Positions 9,701-20,438 of a stretch of DNA of 64,000 nt are shown here, piece after piece. Source of the DNA: Sternotherus odoratus (taxonomy: Eukaryota > Chordata > Testudines > Kinosternidae). How positions within the stretch are numbered: position 1 is the first letter of the stretch; each line of letters begins with the position of its first letter. The notes beneath the pieces were generated by a model, which saw only the letters and a list, made by a program, of their open reading frames with translations, made no database searches and was not told the DNA's origin. The stretch lies in NCBI GenBank assembly GCA_032164245.1, contig JAVMKO010000020.1:13234706-13298705 (forward strand), written 5' to 3'. A program made the position numbers and the translations under genes.

Positions 9701-10419
9701 TCGTGGTTTTTGAATGATTGCTGCACACGACGCAAGGAGAGAATTGCAAAAAGGAACGTAAATGCAGTCTGCCCTCCAGTCAGATGGAAATGCTTGACAG
9801 TGGGCATATAACAGCCCACCCAAACATCTCCCTTGTTTTGGGGGCAGCCTGTGCTGTTAGCATCATCTCCCTGATCTATTGAGGGGGCTCCATAAACAGG
9901 GAGAATTCATACACAGTATTATACTAGTGGAATCACAGGGCGACCAACAGCAGGAGGGCTGTCCTATCCAGACAAGCCTCCAATGCTGATGAGTGTAGGA
10001 AGCCTTCGGCCAGCACCCCCCAGTGTTTGGATGCTGGTTTGATCGGTGCTTGTTATGGGGGAATGGTTTGATACAAATAAATCTGAGCTCCGAGCCGGAG
10101 ACAAAAAGCAGATGCGCCAAGTTGCCCCCTTTCTCATTCTTCACAGGCTTTTATGGGAGGAAAGTAAAGGGACCATCCACCCCATTAGTTATAATTGATC
10201 ATCTCAAGGCAAGAGATCTTCACAACATCCTGGGATGGCTGCAGTTGGGGCCAGCAAGGTGGGGCCAACCGTGCCAAGAAGAAGAGCAGCCTGCTAAAGA
10301 GACTGAATTTATCCAACTGCAGATCGAGGGCTCGGAGTCCCAACTGCACCCTATGGAATGAATCTTCTTTTGCTCCACATCTGGCAATTTGGGGGTGGGG
10401 TGGGAGGACAGACATGGAC
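9701..10419. other. No recognisable feature
   Basis: Several overlapping open frames of 90-130 codons occur on both strands at 9860-10560, but they resemble no protein and lack splice or codon-bias support. Treated as unannotated. Confidence 0.4.
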
Positions 10420-10600
10420 AGCAGAGGCAGGAGCAGCTGGCTTCCTCCTGCCATTAATCTCCTCCTCTGCTGCACCATTAATCTGAGCCATCTCCTGTCA
10501 GGGCGAAGCCAGAGGACACTGGTTTCAAACCATATGACTGTCAAGTTGCTCAGCACGCAATAAATCACTCACAGCGTCTTCCCTTTCATGTCTGCTCAGC
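10420..10600. promoter_or_regulatory. Candidate conserved non-coding element
   Basis: Contains two CCATTAATCT words (10451 and 10475), TCCTGTCAGG, CATATGACTGTCAAG and CAATAAATCACTCAC. Repeat-free and rich in homeodomain/TALE-like sites. Low certainty. Confidence 0.22.
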
Positions 10601-11145
10601 TGGGGAGCTTGCAGATACTTCTTAAACACTTCCATACCCACTTGGATGCTTGTGTCATTTTGCCTTGGCCACAAGCCGCGGAACTTTTGCTTCTACCACT
10701 ACAGAAAGTAAATTCTTCCCTCTGAGAGCAGAGGGCAATTGGATTCTGAGGATGAAAGGAGCTTTGAGAGGCATCAGCAAGCTCTCTGTTTCACTTGTCA
10801 TTAGGTAATTTGTATATAGATATGCTGACACGATCTCTGTCTCTCCTACACAGACACACACATACATACAGAGTCTGTTTCTCTGTGTCTCGTGAACAAT
10901 ACAGTCTCTCACACTCACATCTCTTTAAAGCACCAGGCTTTGGAAGATGAACTTTAAACTAGAAAAATCATAATTATATGCAGGACGGAAAGCCAGAGGA
11001 TTGTTTGGTTTAAAATTTGTGGCTGAAATGCCAAATAAATAGCTTTATTTTTAATGACATCTTGGGCTCAGGGAACTGGGAAAGGGAAACAGAACTCTGC
11101 CTCTCCGTGTGCTTTGGATCCAGTCAGGGGCAGCTGGGATCCAGA
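10601..11145. other. No recognisable feature apart from a short CA tract
   Basis: ACACAGACACACACATACATAC at 10850-10870 is a small CA-type tract. The rest is unassigned. Confidence 0.4.
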
Positions 11146-11405
11146 GTTCATAGCTTCATATGCTTAAGGGCAGAAGGGACCATTATCTTGTCCAGAGATT
11201 CTCAGCCCATGGGTCAATCAGCACACACCTGCGGCCCATGTGACATCCTCGGGGAGAGGGGGGCATACAGGTAGCATGTATATTGTGTGGATGCAGCCCA
11301 CATAACACAGAGAGAGCTACATATGTGGCCCACAATGGTAAATAGGTTGAAAACCACTGATCTAGTCTGACCTCTTGCATAACCCAGGCCATAGATTTCA
11401 CCCCA
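11146..11405 (-). mobile_element. CR1 LINE 3' end interrupted by a hAT MITE
   Basis: Left part GTTCATAGCTTCATATGC, then GGGCAGAAGGGACCATTATC. Right part ATCTAGTCTGACCTCTTGCA, then CAGGCCATAGATTTCACCCC. These are consecutive blocks of the CR1 3' region in reverse, with 167 bp of foreign DNA between them. Confidence 0.85.
11193..11359. mobile_element. hAT (Charlie-like) MITE nested in CR1
   Basis: Begins CAGAGATTCTCAGCC and ends GGTTGAAAACCACTG, imperfect inverted repeats matching the hAT-Charlie end CAGNGGTTCTCAACC. Flanks are ATCTTGTC (11185-11192) and ATCTAGTC (11360-11367), an 8-bp duplication with one mismatch; the uninterrupted CR1 carries this site once. 167 bp, no coding capacity. Confidence 0.85.
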
Positions 11406-12180
11406 TGAAGCTGGCATTTCGTTGGTGTCCTGCTCACTCTCACAGTGGATGTGTGTCCACATCCTGCACTGGTTGGGAAATGAAAGAGAATGTGCTGAAG
11501 GTATTTTTTCTAATTTTTCATCAACTTCTTGATGTTTCTGAAATTTTCCCGCCAGCTGTAGTCACATCAAGACACTTCTCTAATTAGCCCTTTCCCCAGC
11601 AGACTCAGGAGATAGAGGCCGCAGACAGAAAGAGCCATGGGACATGTGTTTGAAGGAAGTTTGCTCTGACAGTTATTGTGCTTTACCTGTCTGGTCAATG
11701 AACAGGTGGTTGTAGTCTCCAAGACTATCAAAGCCACATGAAAACCAGAATGTACATACACATGACCCTCATGTGTTTTTGAAAGCTGTATGATGCGTGT
11801 GTGCCTTGGAATGCAGACAGCATGCACACATAACATGTGTCTCAAAACCGATGCACATAAAAGGTCATGTGCCTTTTAGAATGCATGCATAATGTATGCT
11901 CCTTGGAAAGCAAACACATATCACATACATGTGCCTAGAAATTAGCCCTAACTCCTCAGTTCGCGAATGCTGATGCAGGTGATTTTTTGGTGTGGGGAAG
12001 GCTTTGTGCATGCCTTTACTTGTTGCTGTAGAAACAATGTAAATTCCAAGGCAAAAATAAATCCGCATTCTGCAGTGACCCTTAAAGCTCATCTGTTCTA
12101 GGAAATGACAAATGAAACTGGGAACTCTCCAAAAAATAATTAACCATAATAAAAAATAGCCAAAGTCCTTTGTATAGATT
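11406..12180. other. Mostly unassigned; degenerate TG/CA stretch at 11750-11940
   Basis: The part from 11750 to 11940 is rich in ATGTGT, GCATGCACACATA and CATGTGCC words without a fixed period, like a decayed TG repeat. The remainder shows nothing identifiable. Confidence 0.35.
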
Positions 12181-12184
12181 ACTT

Positions 12185-12195
12185 TGGGGGGGGGG
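12185..12195. repeat. Poly-G tract
   Basis: Eleven consecutive G residues. Confidence 0.9.
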
Positions 12196-12209
12196 TTCTT
12201 GATGATATT

Positions 12210-12375
12210 GATGTTTGACCAATTCTTTCGAGGTCAGCCTCGTAATTTCTAATTCCTGAAGTTATTAGCCTGTGCATTAAACCAATGAACATATTAATCA
12301 AACCTGATTAGGCAATGGAATAGATACAGGTCACAATATTATTAATGGTTTCATTGGTGTTACATAGATTCTCTC
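12210..12375. promoter_or_regulatory. Candidate conserved non-coding element
   Basis: AT-rich, repeat-free block with GCATTAAACCAATGAACATA, TTAATCAAACCTGATTAGG and ATTATTAATGGTTTCATTGG. An inverted pair, ACCAATGAA and TTCATTGGT, lies about 70 bp apart. Homeodomain-type AT motifs dominate. Confidence 0.25.
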
Positions 12376-12554
12376 CATTTTCAGATCTGTTTGTGAGGAC
12401 CCTTCAGAATCTCTCTTGGCTCATGCACGGAGAAGGACTGAGTGATACAGAATAAAGCTGTTTGAATTTACCCTTTGGAAGCAAACATATTCTCTTAAAC
12501 AACGGTTTGATGGAGGGTGGTATTGGTTTGCTGGTTAGAACTGGAAACAGGTAG

Positions 12555-12606
12555 CCAGGAGATAAGGGTTCTGTCACTGACTCTAAGGACCTTGGACAAG
12601 TTACTT
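12555..12606 (+). mobile_element. MIR-like SINE fragment truncated by palindromic element
   Basis: GTTCTGTCACTGACTCTAAG then GACCTTGGACAAGTTACTT is the MIR core (from 'tgtgaccttgggcaagtcactt'). It stops exactly where the following GGGGCCTGATCC element starts. Confidence 0.6.
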
Positions 12607-12677
12607 GGGGCCTGATCCACTTCCTATTGAAGTCAGTGGAAATATTCCCGTTTTCAATACACTTTGGCTCTGACCTT
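12607..12677. mobile_element. Short palindromic element (GGGCCTGATCC type)
   Basis: Starts GGGGCCTGATCCACTTCC and closes with ACACTTTGGCTCTGACCT around ATTGAAGTCAGTGG. Related copies lie at 17366-17435 and 45793-45857. Confidence 0.55.
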
Positions 12678-12815
12678 TAGAGTCTGATTCTCTTTTACCG
12701 CAATGCAGCTTTACACCACTCTGACAATGTACAGAGGGCTTAAGGCAAATGAAAATCTGACCTGTTGTGTCTATGGTCCAGATCCTCACTGGTATAGCTC
12801 AATTAATAATAATAG
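12678..12815. mobile_element. Decayed palindromic repeat (CTTTACACCAC / TCCTCACTGGTAT)
   Basis: AGTCTGATTCTC, GCAGCTTTACACCACTC, then GTCCAGATCCTCACTGGTAT match the family with GGTGTAAATC arms also seen at 4255, 14433 and 18690. Boundaries unclear. Confidence 0.4.
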
Positions 12816-12861
12816 AGTTATGTTGATTTTTATGAACCCCGTGTGTCCATCTGTTTCCCGT

Positions 12862-12874
12862 CCCCCCCCCCCCA
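12862..12874. repeat. Poly-C tract
   Basis: A run of about twelve C residues. Confidence 0.9.
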
Positions 12875-12964
12875 TTGTTTTAGTTCTCACCCATTTTACA
12901 GAGCGCTTTGAGGGCCTCAGATCATAAATAATGATACTTTGTTTTTTTATACAGCCACTTTGAT

Positions 12965-13185
12965 AAGAGGCTCTCAAAGCCATTTTAAAACATGAATTAA
13001 GCCTCAACTTTCCTGTGAAATGGGGGATTGTTATCTCTATTTTATAAACTGAGAAATGAAGCAACTGTCAGGTGAAACAACTCACCCAAGAGCACATGGT
13101 CAGACAATGGCAAATCCAGGATTGGAACCTGTCTCCCACCCTCACTGTTCTAACCACTAGACGTCACTACCGCCCTGAGCCAGGT
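12965..13185 (-). mobile_element. MIR-like SINE, nearly complete
   Basis: In reverse order it shows AATTAAGCCTCAACTTTCCT (tail), ATCTCTATTTTATAAACTGA, CACCCAAGAGCACATGGTC (core), GGATTGGAACCTGTCTCC (B-box side) and GTTCTAACCACTAGACG (tRNA-like head). A second partial head (CTCTCACCTAACCACTAAGC) follows to about 13240. Confidence 0.8.
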
Positions 13186-13244
13186 ACAGGAGCCCTGACT
13201 GCTAGTTGCTCTCACCTAACCACTAAGCCAAACTCCCTTCACAT

Positions 13245-14430
13245 TTGGAGGATTGTAAAACATGAGTTCCCTCAGGGTTAAGCCACCTTCTCCATCCCAT
13301 CCTCCCTATTTAGAGGGGGCATATTTCTCTCTCTGTAAAATGAACTGGGCCTTCTCCGTTCCCCTCCGTCCATCTGCCCATTCTGAACACCAGTGCCCAC
13401 GGGACAATGTGTGCATTTTTAAGGTGTGCCATGTGCAGTGTATATTGGGAGTGGATTACAGCATAACATCTGCATCCCGAACAATGCGTCCAGACAAATG
13501 CTAAGCAAATCAGGACTGCTCTGCAAAGGCGCGGATCCCTTGCATCTCCCAGGGACTTTGAGGGCGCTCGTTGGAAAGATTCTCACCGAGCAAGAGAGTT
13601 TGAGCCCACTAGTGGCAGGAGAGAGGAAGCAGCTGAGAGTGAAAAGGAAAGGCCTTGCTCCAAGCTATTGTAGACAATACTGCAGCAGCGAGCGAGTCCA
13701 GCTGGCTGTGATGTGAACTCCAAAGTCTGATGTTCCAGGGCTCTCTTGGGCAGAATATATTTTCCTTCTTTGTCGCTGGCTGTAACTCACACCCCTGCAG
13801 AGTACGCTGCCATACGGCATTTGCTGATGTATAACCACAGCCGTTTCCACTGTTTCCTTTTCTCTGTCTCCGTACAGAATAATATGCGATTAATTGATTT
13901 TCTGTCACTCTTTTAGTACGGAAAATTAATTTTGCAGCAACCTTGTTTTCTCAGGGTATGAATTCTCCACATGCAGCGTAATTCCGCTTGTACATTATTC
14001 ATGAGAGAAAATAGTGATGGAGTGTGTGACTGAGGCAGCCCCAAGGCCACAAACTGATATTCTGTGTTACTGATACAACAATATTCCATGGATGCTTCTA
14101 AATAATTCACGTCTACAACTCAATTTGGCACCGGGCGTGAGACTTGGGATGTGACTGGCGAACAGGAGGAGAGACGTGCCGTGCCAGGACACGATGGTTC
14201 TCGATGACAATGCAAAGCTGAAGTCACTGGGATCATAGCTGATCTCCTGCAGGGCATCGGTGGATACAGGCGACCAGACAGAAGACACAACACAAGGGCA
14301 ACTAACCTGCATTTCTCTTGACTCTAGTCAGATTGCGACAGGTTCTTGATGAATAGTGGTTCCGAGAGGATCAGTTAGACAGGGGGCAGGGAGTGGCTGT
14401 CAAAGCGGCATACGAAAGTCATGCTGTCCT
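13245..14430. other. No recognisable feature
   Basis: About 1.2 kb with no repeat family I recognise. Small CTCTCTCTG tract near 13328. Open frames are under 100 codons on both strands and overlap. Possibly unique sequence. Confidence 0.4.
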
Positions 14431-14432
14431 CT

Positions 14433-14505
14433 CACACGGGTGTAAATCAAGAGTAACAGCAGAGTCACACCAGCATGAAAGCCAGAGCGAGGGATGAATC
14501 AGGCC
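14433..14505. mobile_element. Fragment of palindromic GGTGTAAATC element
   Basis: Reads CACGGGTGTAAATCAAGAGT, then GTCACACCAGCATGAAAGC, ending GATGAATCAGGCCC. The GGTGTAAATC and ATCAGGCCC words are shared with 12607, 17366 and 18690. Confidence 0.45.
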
Positions 14506-14728
14506 CGGAGGTGCCACTCCCAGCCTATGTGGCAGAGGTAAGAAGCTTGAGAAGCTGTGGTGTGAAAACTCGGAAGGCCACGGAAAGCAGCATTGTTAAA
14601 ACTGAGAAGGTGTGGCAGGAATGGTATTTTGTGATTGGACTCCTGGGCAGCTGGGCAGTCTGGTAACACAAGTGATAGAACATGGGTGATGTGAGAGAGG
14701 AGAGTGTGTTGTGAATCACAGCTCAGCA

Positions 14729-14820
14729 AGGGCCTGATTTTCAGAGGCGCGGGGCCTTTGCTGCTCCTGTGAACGTTAGGTGGGGTTGGAGGTTCTCCTT
14801 TCCTCTGAAAACCAGGCCCT
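14729..14820. mobile_element. Short palindromic element, 19-bp inverted ends
   Basis: Left end AGGGCCTGATTTTCAGAGG (14729-14747); right end CCTCTGAAAACCAGGCCCT (14802-14820). 18 of 19 positions pair. 92 bp in total. Looks like a MITE; no convincing target duplication. Confidence 0.7.
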
Positions 14821-16370
14821 GAACCTTCCCTCTGCTCACACTGATAACTAAGTAAAGACACTGTCGCACAGCGGGGAAGGGCCATCCTTATGTTGCAACG
14901 TTGAAGAGATGAGATCCCAAGACAGGGCAAAGCAAAATATAGACAGGGACATTTCCCATGAGGAAGCTCTGCATGGCTATGGAGCAGTCTCCGAAGGGAA
15001 ATGGCAGAAGCTCCATTGTCTCAGCATTTAACACAAGGCTAGCAAATATAGTGTGCAGAAAAGTGTCCTGCCCTTGCAATGGAGGTGGACTAAATGTCAC
15101 CTAGTTCCCATCTTCCAACTCCAAGGATCCTTCAGCCACCTCTCAGCCTGATTTTGAGATCAATTCCCTGATCAAAGAAAGGCAGAGACATGCCAGTTTC
15201 TAATCTCGACCTTCAGGCCACCCACCATAGGCATAAATTCCTCCTCTGTCCCAATGGGCCGGGCATGGTCACGTTGGTGAAACGAAGAACTGTTGGGATT
15301 TCTTTTTTCAGGGGTGAAAAACTAACAGCCGGCACTGGCTCGCAGCAGCGCAGGTTGTAACACTCCCCAGTTCCTCCTCCACCCTTGGCTACCAGCAGCC
15401 TTCAGTCAGCCTCTGTAATATTTTTCAAGTGTCTCCAGAGAACAGATGCGGAGCAGGAATTTTATCCTCCAGCCCACGTGTGGTGAGAGGGCTGTGTCAC
15501 TTCAGGGAAAGGCCCCATAGCAGCTGTGCCGAATCATCCTTTCCATCCTGACTGAATCATTAAACAAGAGCAAAGGGGACCCCAAGGGCACAACTCGGGG
15601 GATGGGTAACCTAGGGCTTCTCAGGAGCTGACACTAGAGTTGCCTCCAGGTTCCCCACCAGATTTCAAAGCCTTCTGCAAGGGTGAGGCAAGGTAACGCC
15701 ATAGAGAGGCATGGGAGTGGGGGGGAAAAGACAGGGGGCCTCTCTCTCTCTCCCTCCCTCTGGTGCTGAGTCTTGCTGAGCTGGTCCAAAGATCTTCTCC
15801 TGGCACGGGACCCCATTTAGATTAATGACTTGCAATGAGATGCTCAAGTTACATATTGGGGTTTTCAACATCAACTATACCTGGCACTTCCCGGCCATTT
15901 ATCACAGGAAATCTGTCGCAGCAGCGCGTGCAAAGGGCCAAGGAACACAACTTCCTCTCCAGTCTGGGGTTTTTTTTTTTAATCTAAAATGATAAATCTG
16001 ATTTCTTCAGGATATTGGAACAGCTGCAGCCGACCTGGCTATTTATCTGACAGATCGTCAGGGTGTAGGATAACAGCTCTTATAGGATGGATGGGGTGTT
16101 ATAAGCCATCCAGGCACGGAACGTGATTAATGCGGTTCAAAGAGATAAACAGATAGGAGAGAGCTCATGCTCCAAAGAAATCATGCCCCGGGACTGGGCA
16201 GCTATTGGTGAACTGGAACAGAACCACAAGGCAAAGGGTATCCCTTAGAGCAATGTTCCCTGTGCATGCCAAGCTATGCTAGCTTCCACTATCCCATCCA
16301 ACCTAGGTGCTGTGTTCCACTGCCAGCCATGGCGGTGCCATCCTGCTAGTACCCAGCTAGTCTGCTGTTC
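14821..16370. other. No recognisable feature apart from small simple tracts
   Basis: CTCTCTCTCTCTCCCTCCCTC at 15740-15762 and a poly-T run near 15968. Otherwise 1.5 kb of unassigned, moderately GC-rich DNA. 16010-16150 (TATTTATCTGACAGATCGTC region) could be regulatory, but the signal is weak. Confidence 0.4.
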
Positions 16371-16373
16371 AGA

Positions 16374-16690
16374 GTAGGGTGAAATTTCTCAACCAAAACA
16401 TTTTTTTTTCTGGAGGGGCAAAAGTCAGGTCGACCGAAACATTTATTTTCAAATTCATGTCAAATTTGCTGAGTTGTTTTGATTTAAAAAGCAAACCAAA
16501 AAAAAAATGAAATTCTGAAAGAATCAAAACGTTCTGTTTCAAGATTTTCAAAATGAAACGTTGAGATTTTTCCATTCGAAACGTGTCGTTCAGATGTTCT
16601 CTTTCATTTTACTTAAACTGAAAAATCCTTTAAAAAAACCTGAAATGTTTTCACGACTTTGTGGAACTGCCAGGAAACTGAACAGCTTTA
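16374..16690. mobile_element. AT-rich GAAATTT-type interspersed repeat
   Basis: Long copy with AAAACATTTTTTTTTC, TTTATTTTCAAATTCATG, TTTCAAGATTTTCAAAATGA and TTTTCCATTCGAAACG. Same family as 1-255 and 57795-58150. Confidence 0.6.
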
Positions 16691-17189
16691 TTGCTGACAT
16701 CCTCCGGTGTTGCCCCTTTTGTGTTGCCTGGTGTGGCTGATACTCTTTTTTTAATGAAACAACTGTTCCATATGGAGACAAGAGTTCTAAGCTATATGCA
16801 TTTGTGCAAGACTCCGGAGACCGCCAGGCAACAAACAGCCTACTCTGGAAATTTCTGCATGAACCAGATACTGATTTTTTACTGGGAGCACAGTAACTAT
16901 ACTTTGCTATTCTCCCTCACTTTTCCTCCAAGGATCTAGAAGTACCTCCAAACAATAATTCAGCCTCACAGCAATCTGTGAATTAAAGTGTGACAGGTTT
17001 GGGGCCCTGATGTGCTGGGGTATCACTGAGTCAGACTATTCTACCAGCCTGTGTCCCCTTTACCTGGCCTTGCTGGGCTAGGCTCACAAGCCTCTTCCAG
17101 CCAAGCACACAGGCAGGACCACAGCCAGCCTGAAGGAAGATGACATGTTCATATCATAAGCCTATTCTCATAAAGAATATGGCATGAAA

Positions 17190-17340
17190 CACCACATAAG
17201 GAAATACTGTTATCCCCAGACATACAGAGGAAGAAGGGTGTTTTAGTGAGCTGCAATTTAAGATCACTTGGAAAACCCGTAATAGAGCTGGGAAATAAAC
17301 CCAAGAGTTTAACCTGCTCTAACCACTGACTCTACTATCA
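17190..17340 (-). mobile_element. Decayed MIR-like SINE
   Basis: CTGTTATCCCCAGACATACAG, then GATCACTTGGAAAACCCGTA, GAGCTGGGAAATAAACCCAAG and CTGCTCTAACCACTGACTCT are the core and head of a MIR-like element in reverse, heavily mutated. Confidence 0.55.
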
Positions 17341-17365
17341 AGCAGGTTCCCAAAGAGTCCCTTGT

Positions 17366-17435
17366 GGGCCTGATACAAAATCCAGTGCAATGATTGAGAA
17401 TCTTTCCACTGACTTCAATGGGCTTTGGATCATGA
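17366..17435. mobile_element. Short palindromic element (GGGCCTGATNC type)
   Basis: GGGCCTGATACAAAATCCAG at the left and ACTTCAATGGGCTTTGGATC at the right are approximate complements. Sits just beyond the MIR-like copy. Confidence 0.6.
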
Positions 17436-18689
17436 GTCTCTCCAACAAAATCTCTATGGGATGTGCAGGATCAGAGAAAAGACTTGGGCTGGAGAATTCT
17501 TGCAACTGGGTTGTGGAGTGCCTGCCTGATTCCTAGCATTCCTGCCAAACAGGCTCTCCCATTGGATACTGCTATCTCCTCCTCTCAGTGTATCAAATGA
17601 GTCTTACTGGATACGCACCAGGCAACACCACAGAGACAGGATGGAGAAGAGAGAATAAAACAGTGTAATTAATATAGAATTTCTCACTGAAAGGAATGGA
17701 TCAAATAAACACTAAGGCTTAATGAATCGTTACCAGCAAGGACTAAAGGTGACCCTTCAATGGACTGGACAAGGTTTGGAGAGTATTAAGCTTACATGAG
17801 CATCATTCCAATCGCACCACAAGGAAACAATTCCCTTTGGTTCATGTGGAGGAAGCTCAAAATTATTGCTTCCTGCCAGGTCCCATTCTACCTTTTATGA
17901 AACACCTGCAATAAAGAAAGGATAAAATCTGAAATGAAACAGCCATTGCCCTTGCAGTCCAGGGTTGAGTTCCAAAGGGTAGGTTGGAGGTCAAGGTCAG
18001 GCGGAACATATTTCACTTGGCTGGGCCTATAATGCTTTGGTCCTCATTCGTTAACAAGAGTGGATAAATTACAGAGAGCCACTGGGAAAACAGGTTTCAA
18101 AATCCTGCCTCTTCCCTGCTGAAGTGTTTGTGTGTATGTGTGAGTGGAACGTTAGCAATACAAGCCACCAGAGATGAACGATAAAAAGGTGCTTTCTTTT
18201 GCCTCCAAACTTTGCTATGCAGCTGCTGTGTAGCATGCACCAGACCCAGCAGCAAAAGCACAAAGCCTATAACCTCTATCCAAATGGTAATAATTCCCCC
18301 AGGACCCTAACATACTTGTAATTTACAGCTCTGCTAAAATGAACATTATTTCAAGCTAAGTGTATTCTCCTAGGTGCCCATGGAATGTTGTAGCTTTCCT
18401 GCTGACAGTGGAGTTTCTTTTTTTAAATGTCATGCATTCACTTTCATTACTTCCAAATAATTGCCCAAAAGATCAGCAGTCGGACAGGCAAGAGCATTTT
18501 ATATCACTGTTAGTCAATTCCAGGATCGTAAAAGAAGCCACAGGGAGCAGGTCTTGACTACAGTGGGGAAATGACTATCTGCTCAGTGGAGGTGGGGAGT
18601 TGAGAAAGGATCCAGGGCAATACTGTGACTGCCTTTTAGCTGAAAGGACCAAGTAGCCATGAGAAGTGGGACCCACTGGGATTTTTTTC
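17436..18689. other. No recognisable feature
   Basis: 1.25 kb without a repeat I can name. 17630-17900 is AT-rich and may be unique. 18110-18145 is a short TG tract. Confidence 0.4.
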
Positions 18690-18777
18690 TCTGGATCAGG
18701 TTCTCAGAGGGTGTAAATCCATTGAATGTAATGAAGATAGGCTGGTTTACACCAGCGCCATGTGGCAGTCCCAGAGA
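18690..18777. mobile_element. Palindromic GTGTAAATCC element
   Basis: GTTCTCAGAGGGTGTAAATC, CCATTGAATGTAATGAAG, then GGTTTACACCAGCG: arms GTGTAAATCC and GGTTTACAC flank the CATTGA-type core. Same architecture as the GGTGTAAATC pieces elsewhere. Confidence 0.55.
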
Positions 18778-19003
18778 TCGTGAGTCAGTTCTCAAAAAGT
18801 CATGAGCCTGGCTTAAAAATCATGATTTTTTAAAAAGAAATAAAAATAAACGGTGGGTTCTTTTTCTTTGCCTCTCAGTCTGAGCCTTTACAAGCTTTTC
18901 TTTTAAAAAGTTAAGATTCTCATGTAATCAGAAGAATCCGGGAACTAGGACTTTAAGAAAAACATCAAATATCACAAGGAAATCACAAAAGATGGCAACA
19001 TAG
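18778..19003 (+). mobile_element. Interspersed repeat with AAATCATGATTTTT and GATGGCAACA end
   Basis: Contains AAAAATCATGATTTTTTAAA, GGGTTCTTTTTCTTTGCCTC, CTCATGTAATCAGAAGAATC, GGGAACTAGGACTTTAAG and GATGGCAACA. It is the complement of the copies at 9448 and 39735. Type unknown to me. Confidence 0.6.
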
Positions 19004-19004
19004 C

Positions 19005-20260
19005 CAGCTAAGGGTCCCTGGCCCATGGTCTAGCCAGCACAGATATACCAGGGAGAACCTCAAAGTGCAGTGACCCAGATGAGCACCCAGACATGGGGAT
19101 GTTATAAAATCTATTTGAGCCCTTATGAAGGAGAATCTAACTGAAACGGATCATCTCTCTGTAGGTTTTTTGAAGCATCCTGTGGAACTGAATAGAGAAT
19201 TCCCTCTCTGCTTGGAATTCTATAGGATGGTTAAAAATATACCTGTAGAGAGGATTTCATTCTGTTAAATTCTCTGGGTCTGATTTCCCAGAGCCACAAG
19301 CTCTTCCTAATAGAGTTTTGTGGCTGAGGCTTGGGGACTTTGATGGTGTTTGCTTGGGGGATGCCCCAGCATTGCCTCTACTTGGCCCTCCGTACCCCTC
19401 GGCACACCCACAGAAATGGCAGGTGGCTGAAATGATGGGAACTAGCGTAGCCAGGGATCAGCATCTCCTGTCATGGTGCTGGTGAAGTGCTGTGTTTCAG
19501 TGCCTTGTGTCCTCTGCATAAATGCAATTTCCCCCAATGTCAGACGGAAAGCATTACAGATAACACACTGTGTGTGTCTTTGACCCAGTAAGTGCCGAAA
19601 TCACAGATCTCATTATTCTGACATGATAGAATTGTTCCCCTCCCCGCTGCAACCCCGCTGCTGTTGTTTTCCAGGCTGCAGACATAATTGCCGAAGGTGC
19701 AAAGCCTCCACAGACAAATATGTCTTGCCTGCTTCCCTAAATCTAGCAAAATGCCAGCTCTATGTGTGCATAAGAAAATGCTTTTAGATCATACTCATAA
19801 GCAGTGCCTATTTCCATTGGGTGCCAGTCACAGTCAAATTTACCTTTAGGGATGTGCAAGACAGCCGGGCCAGGCAGGAAAAAGTGCTACAATTGCAGAC
19901 AATTCCTAGAGACAATGATTCACAGCTATGTTTGCCAGCCAGTGGCCGGGCGTGAGAGCAGAGTATGGCGTAAGACAGTGATTAGTGGTGCCCTTCATCC
20001 AGAAGGCCTATGTGACTATCCAACATGTTAGTGCACTTGAGCCGCAACTGAGGCCTCACGGAGTTATTATGTCAACCAAAAAGAAAGCCTCGCTCCAGCC
20101 ACTAGGCGCTGCACTGAGCTGGTGTCAGAAGTTGCTCTTTGGAGATCGAACAGGCCTGTTCAGGAGCAGCAATCATGAATGACCTTAAATAGACTGACCC
20201 TCCTTTCAGTATGGTTTTATCGTGGGGTGAGGAAAGGCGGCCTAAGAGGTGCCCTGAAAA
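19005..20260. other. No recognisable feature
   Basis: 1.25 kb of apparently unique sequence. No coding, repeat or RNA signature. A short TGTGTGTGTC tract at 19570. Confidence 0.4.
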
Positions 20261-20264
20261 GATT

Positions 20265-20438
20265 ATTGTTCAGTTCTTGGCTCAGCCTTAGACTTCTGTG
20301 AACTTAGGCAAATCACTTCCTCTTTTTCTTTGCCTCAGTTCTCCATCTGTAAAATGGGAAGAAGAAGAATAGCTGTTCCTTTTCTCCCTTCCTTTGCTTG
20401 TCTTGTCTATCTAGGCTCTTCAAGGTAGGACTGATGAT
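20265..20438 (+). mobile_element. MIR-like SINE
   Basis: GAACTTAGGCAAATCACTTCC, TTTGCCTCAGTTCTCCATC, TGTAAAATGGGAAGAAG and TCTATCTAGGCTCTTCAAGG follow the MIR core-to-tail order on the plus strand. Confidence 0.7.

Noticed and set aside
10475..10488. CCATTAATCTGAGC shared with 30084-30097
   Set aside because: Several exact 14-mer matches are expected by chance within 64 kb when both strands are counted.
14499..14930. 143-codon open frame on the minus strand
   Set aside because: It overlaps the 92-bp palindromic element at 14729-14820 and frames on the other strand; no homology recognised.
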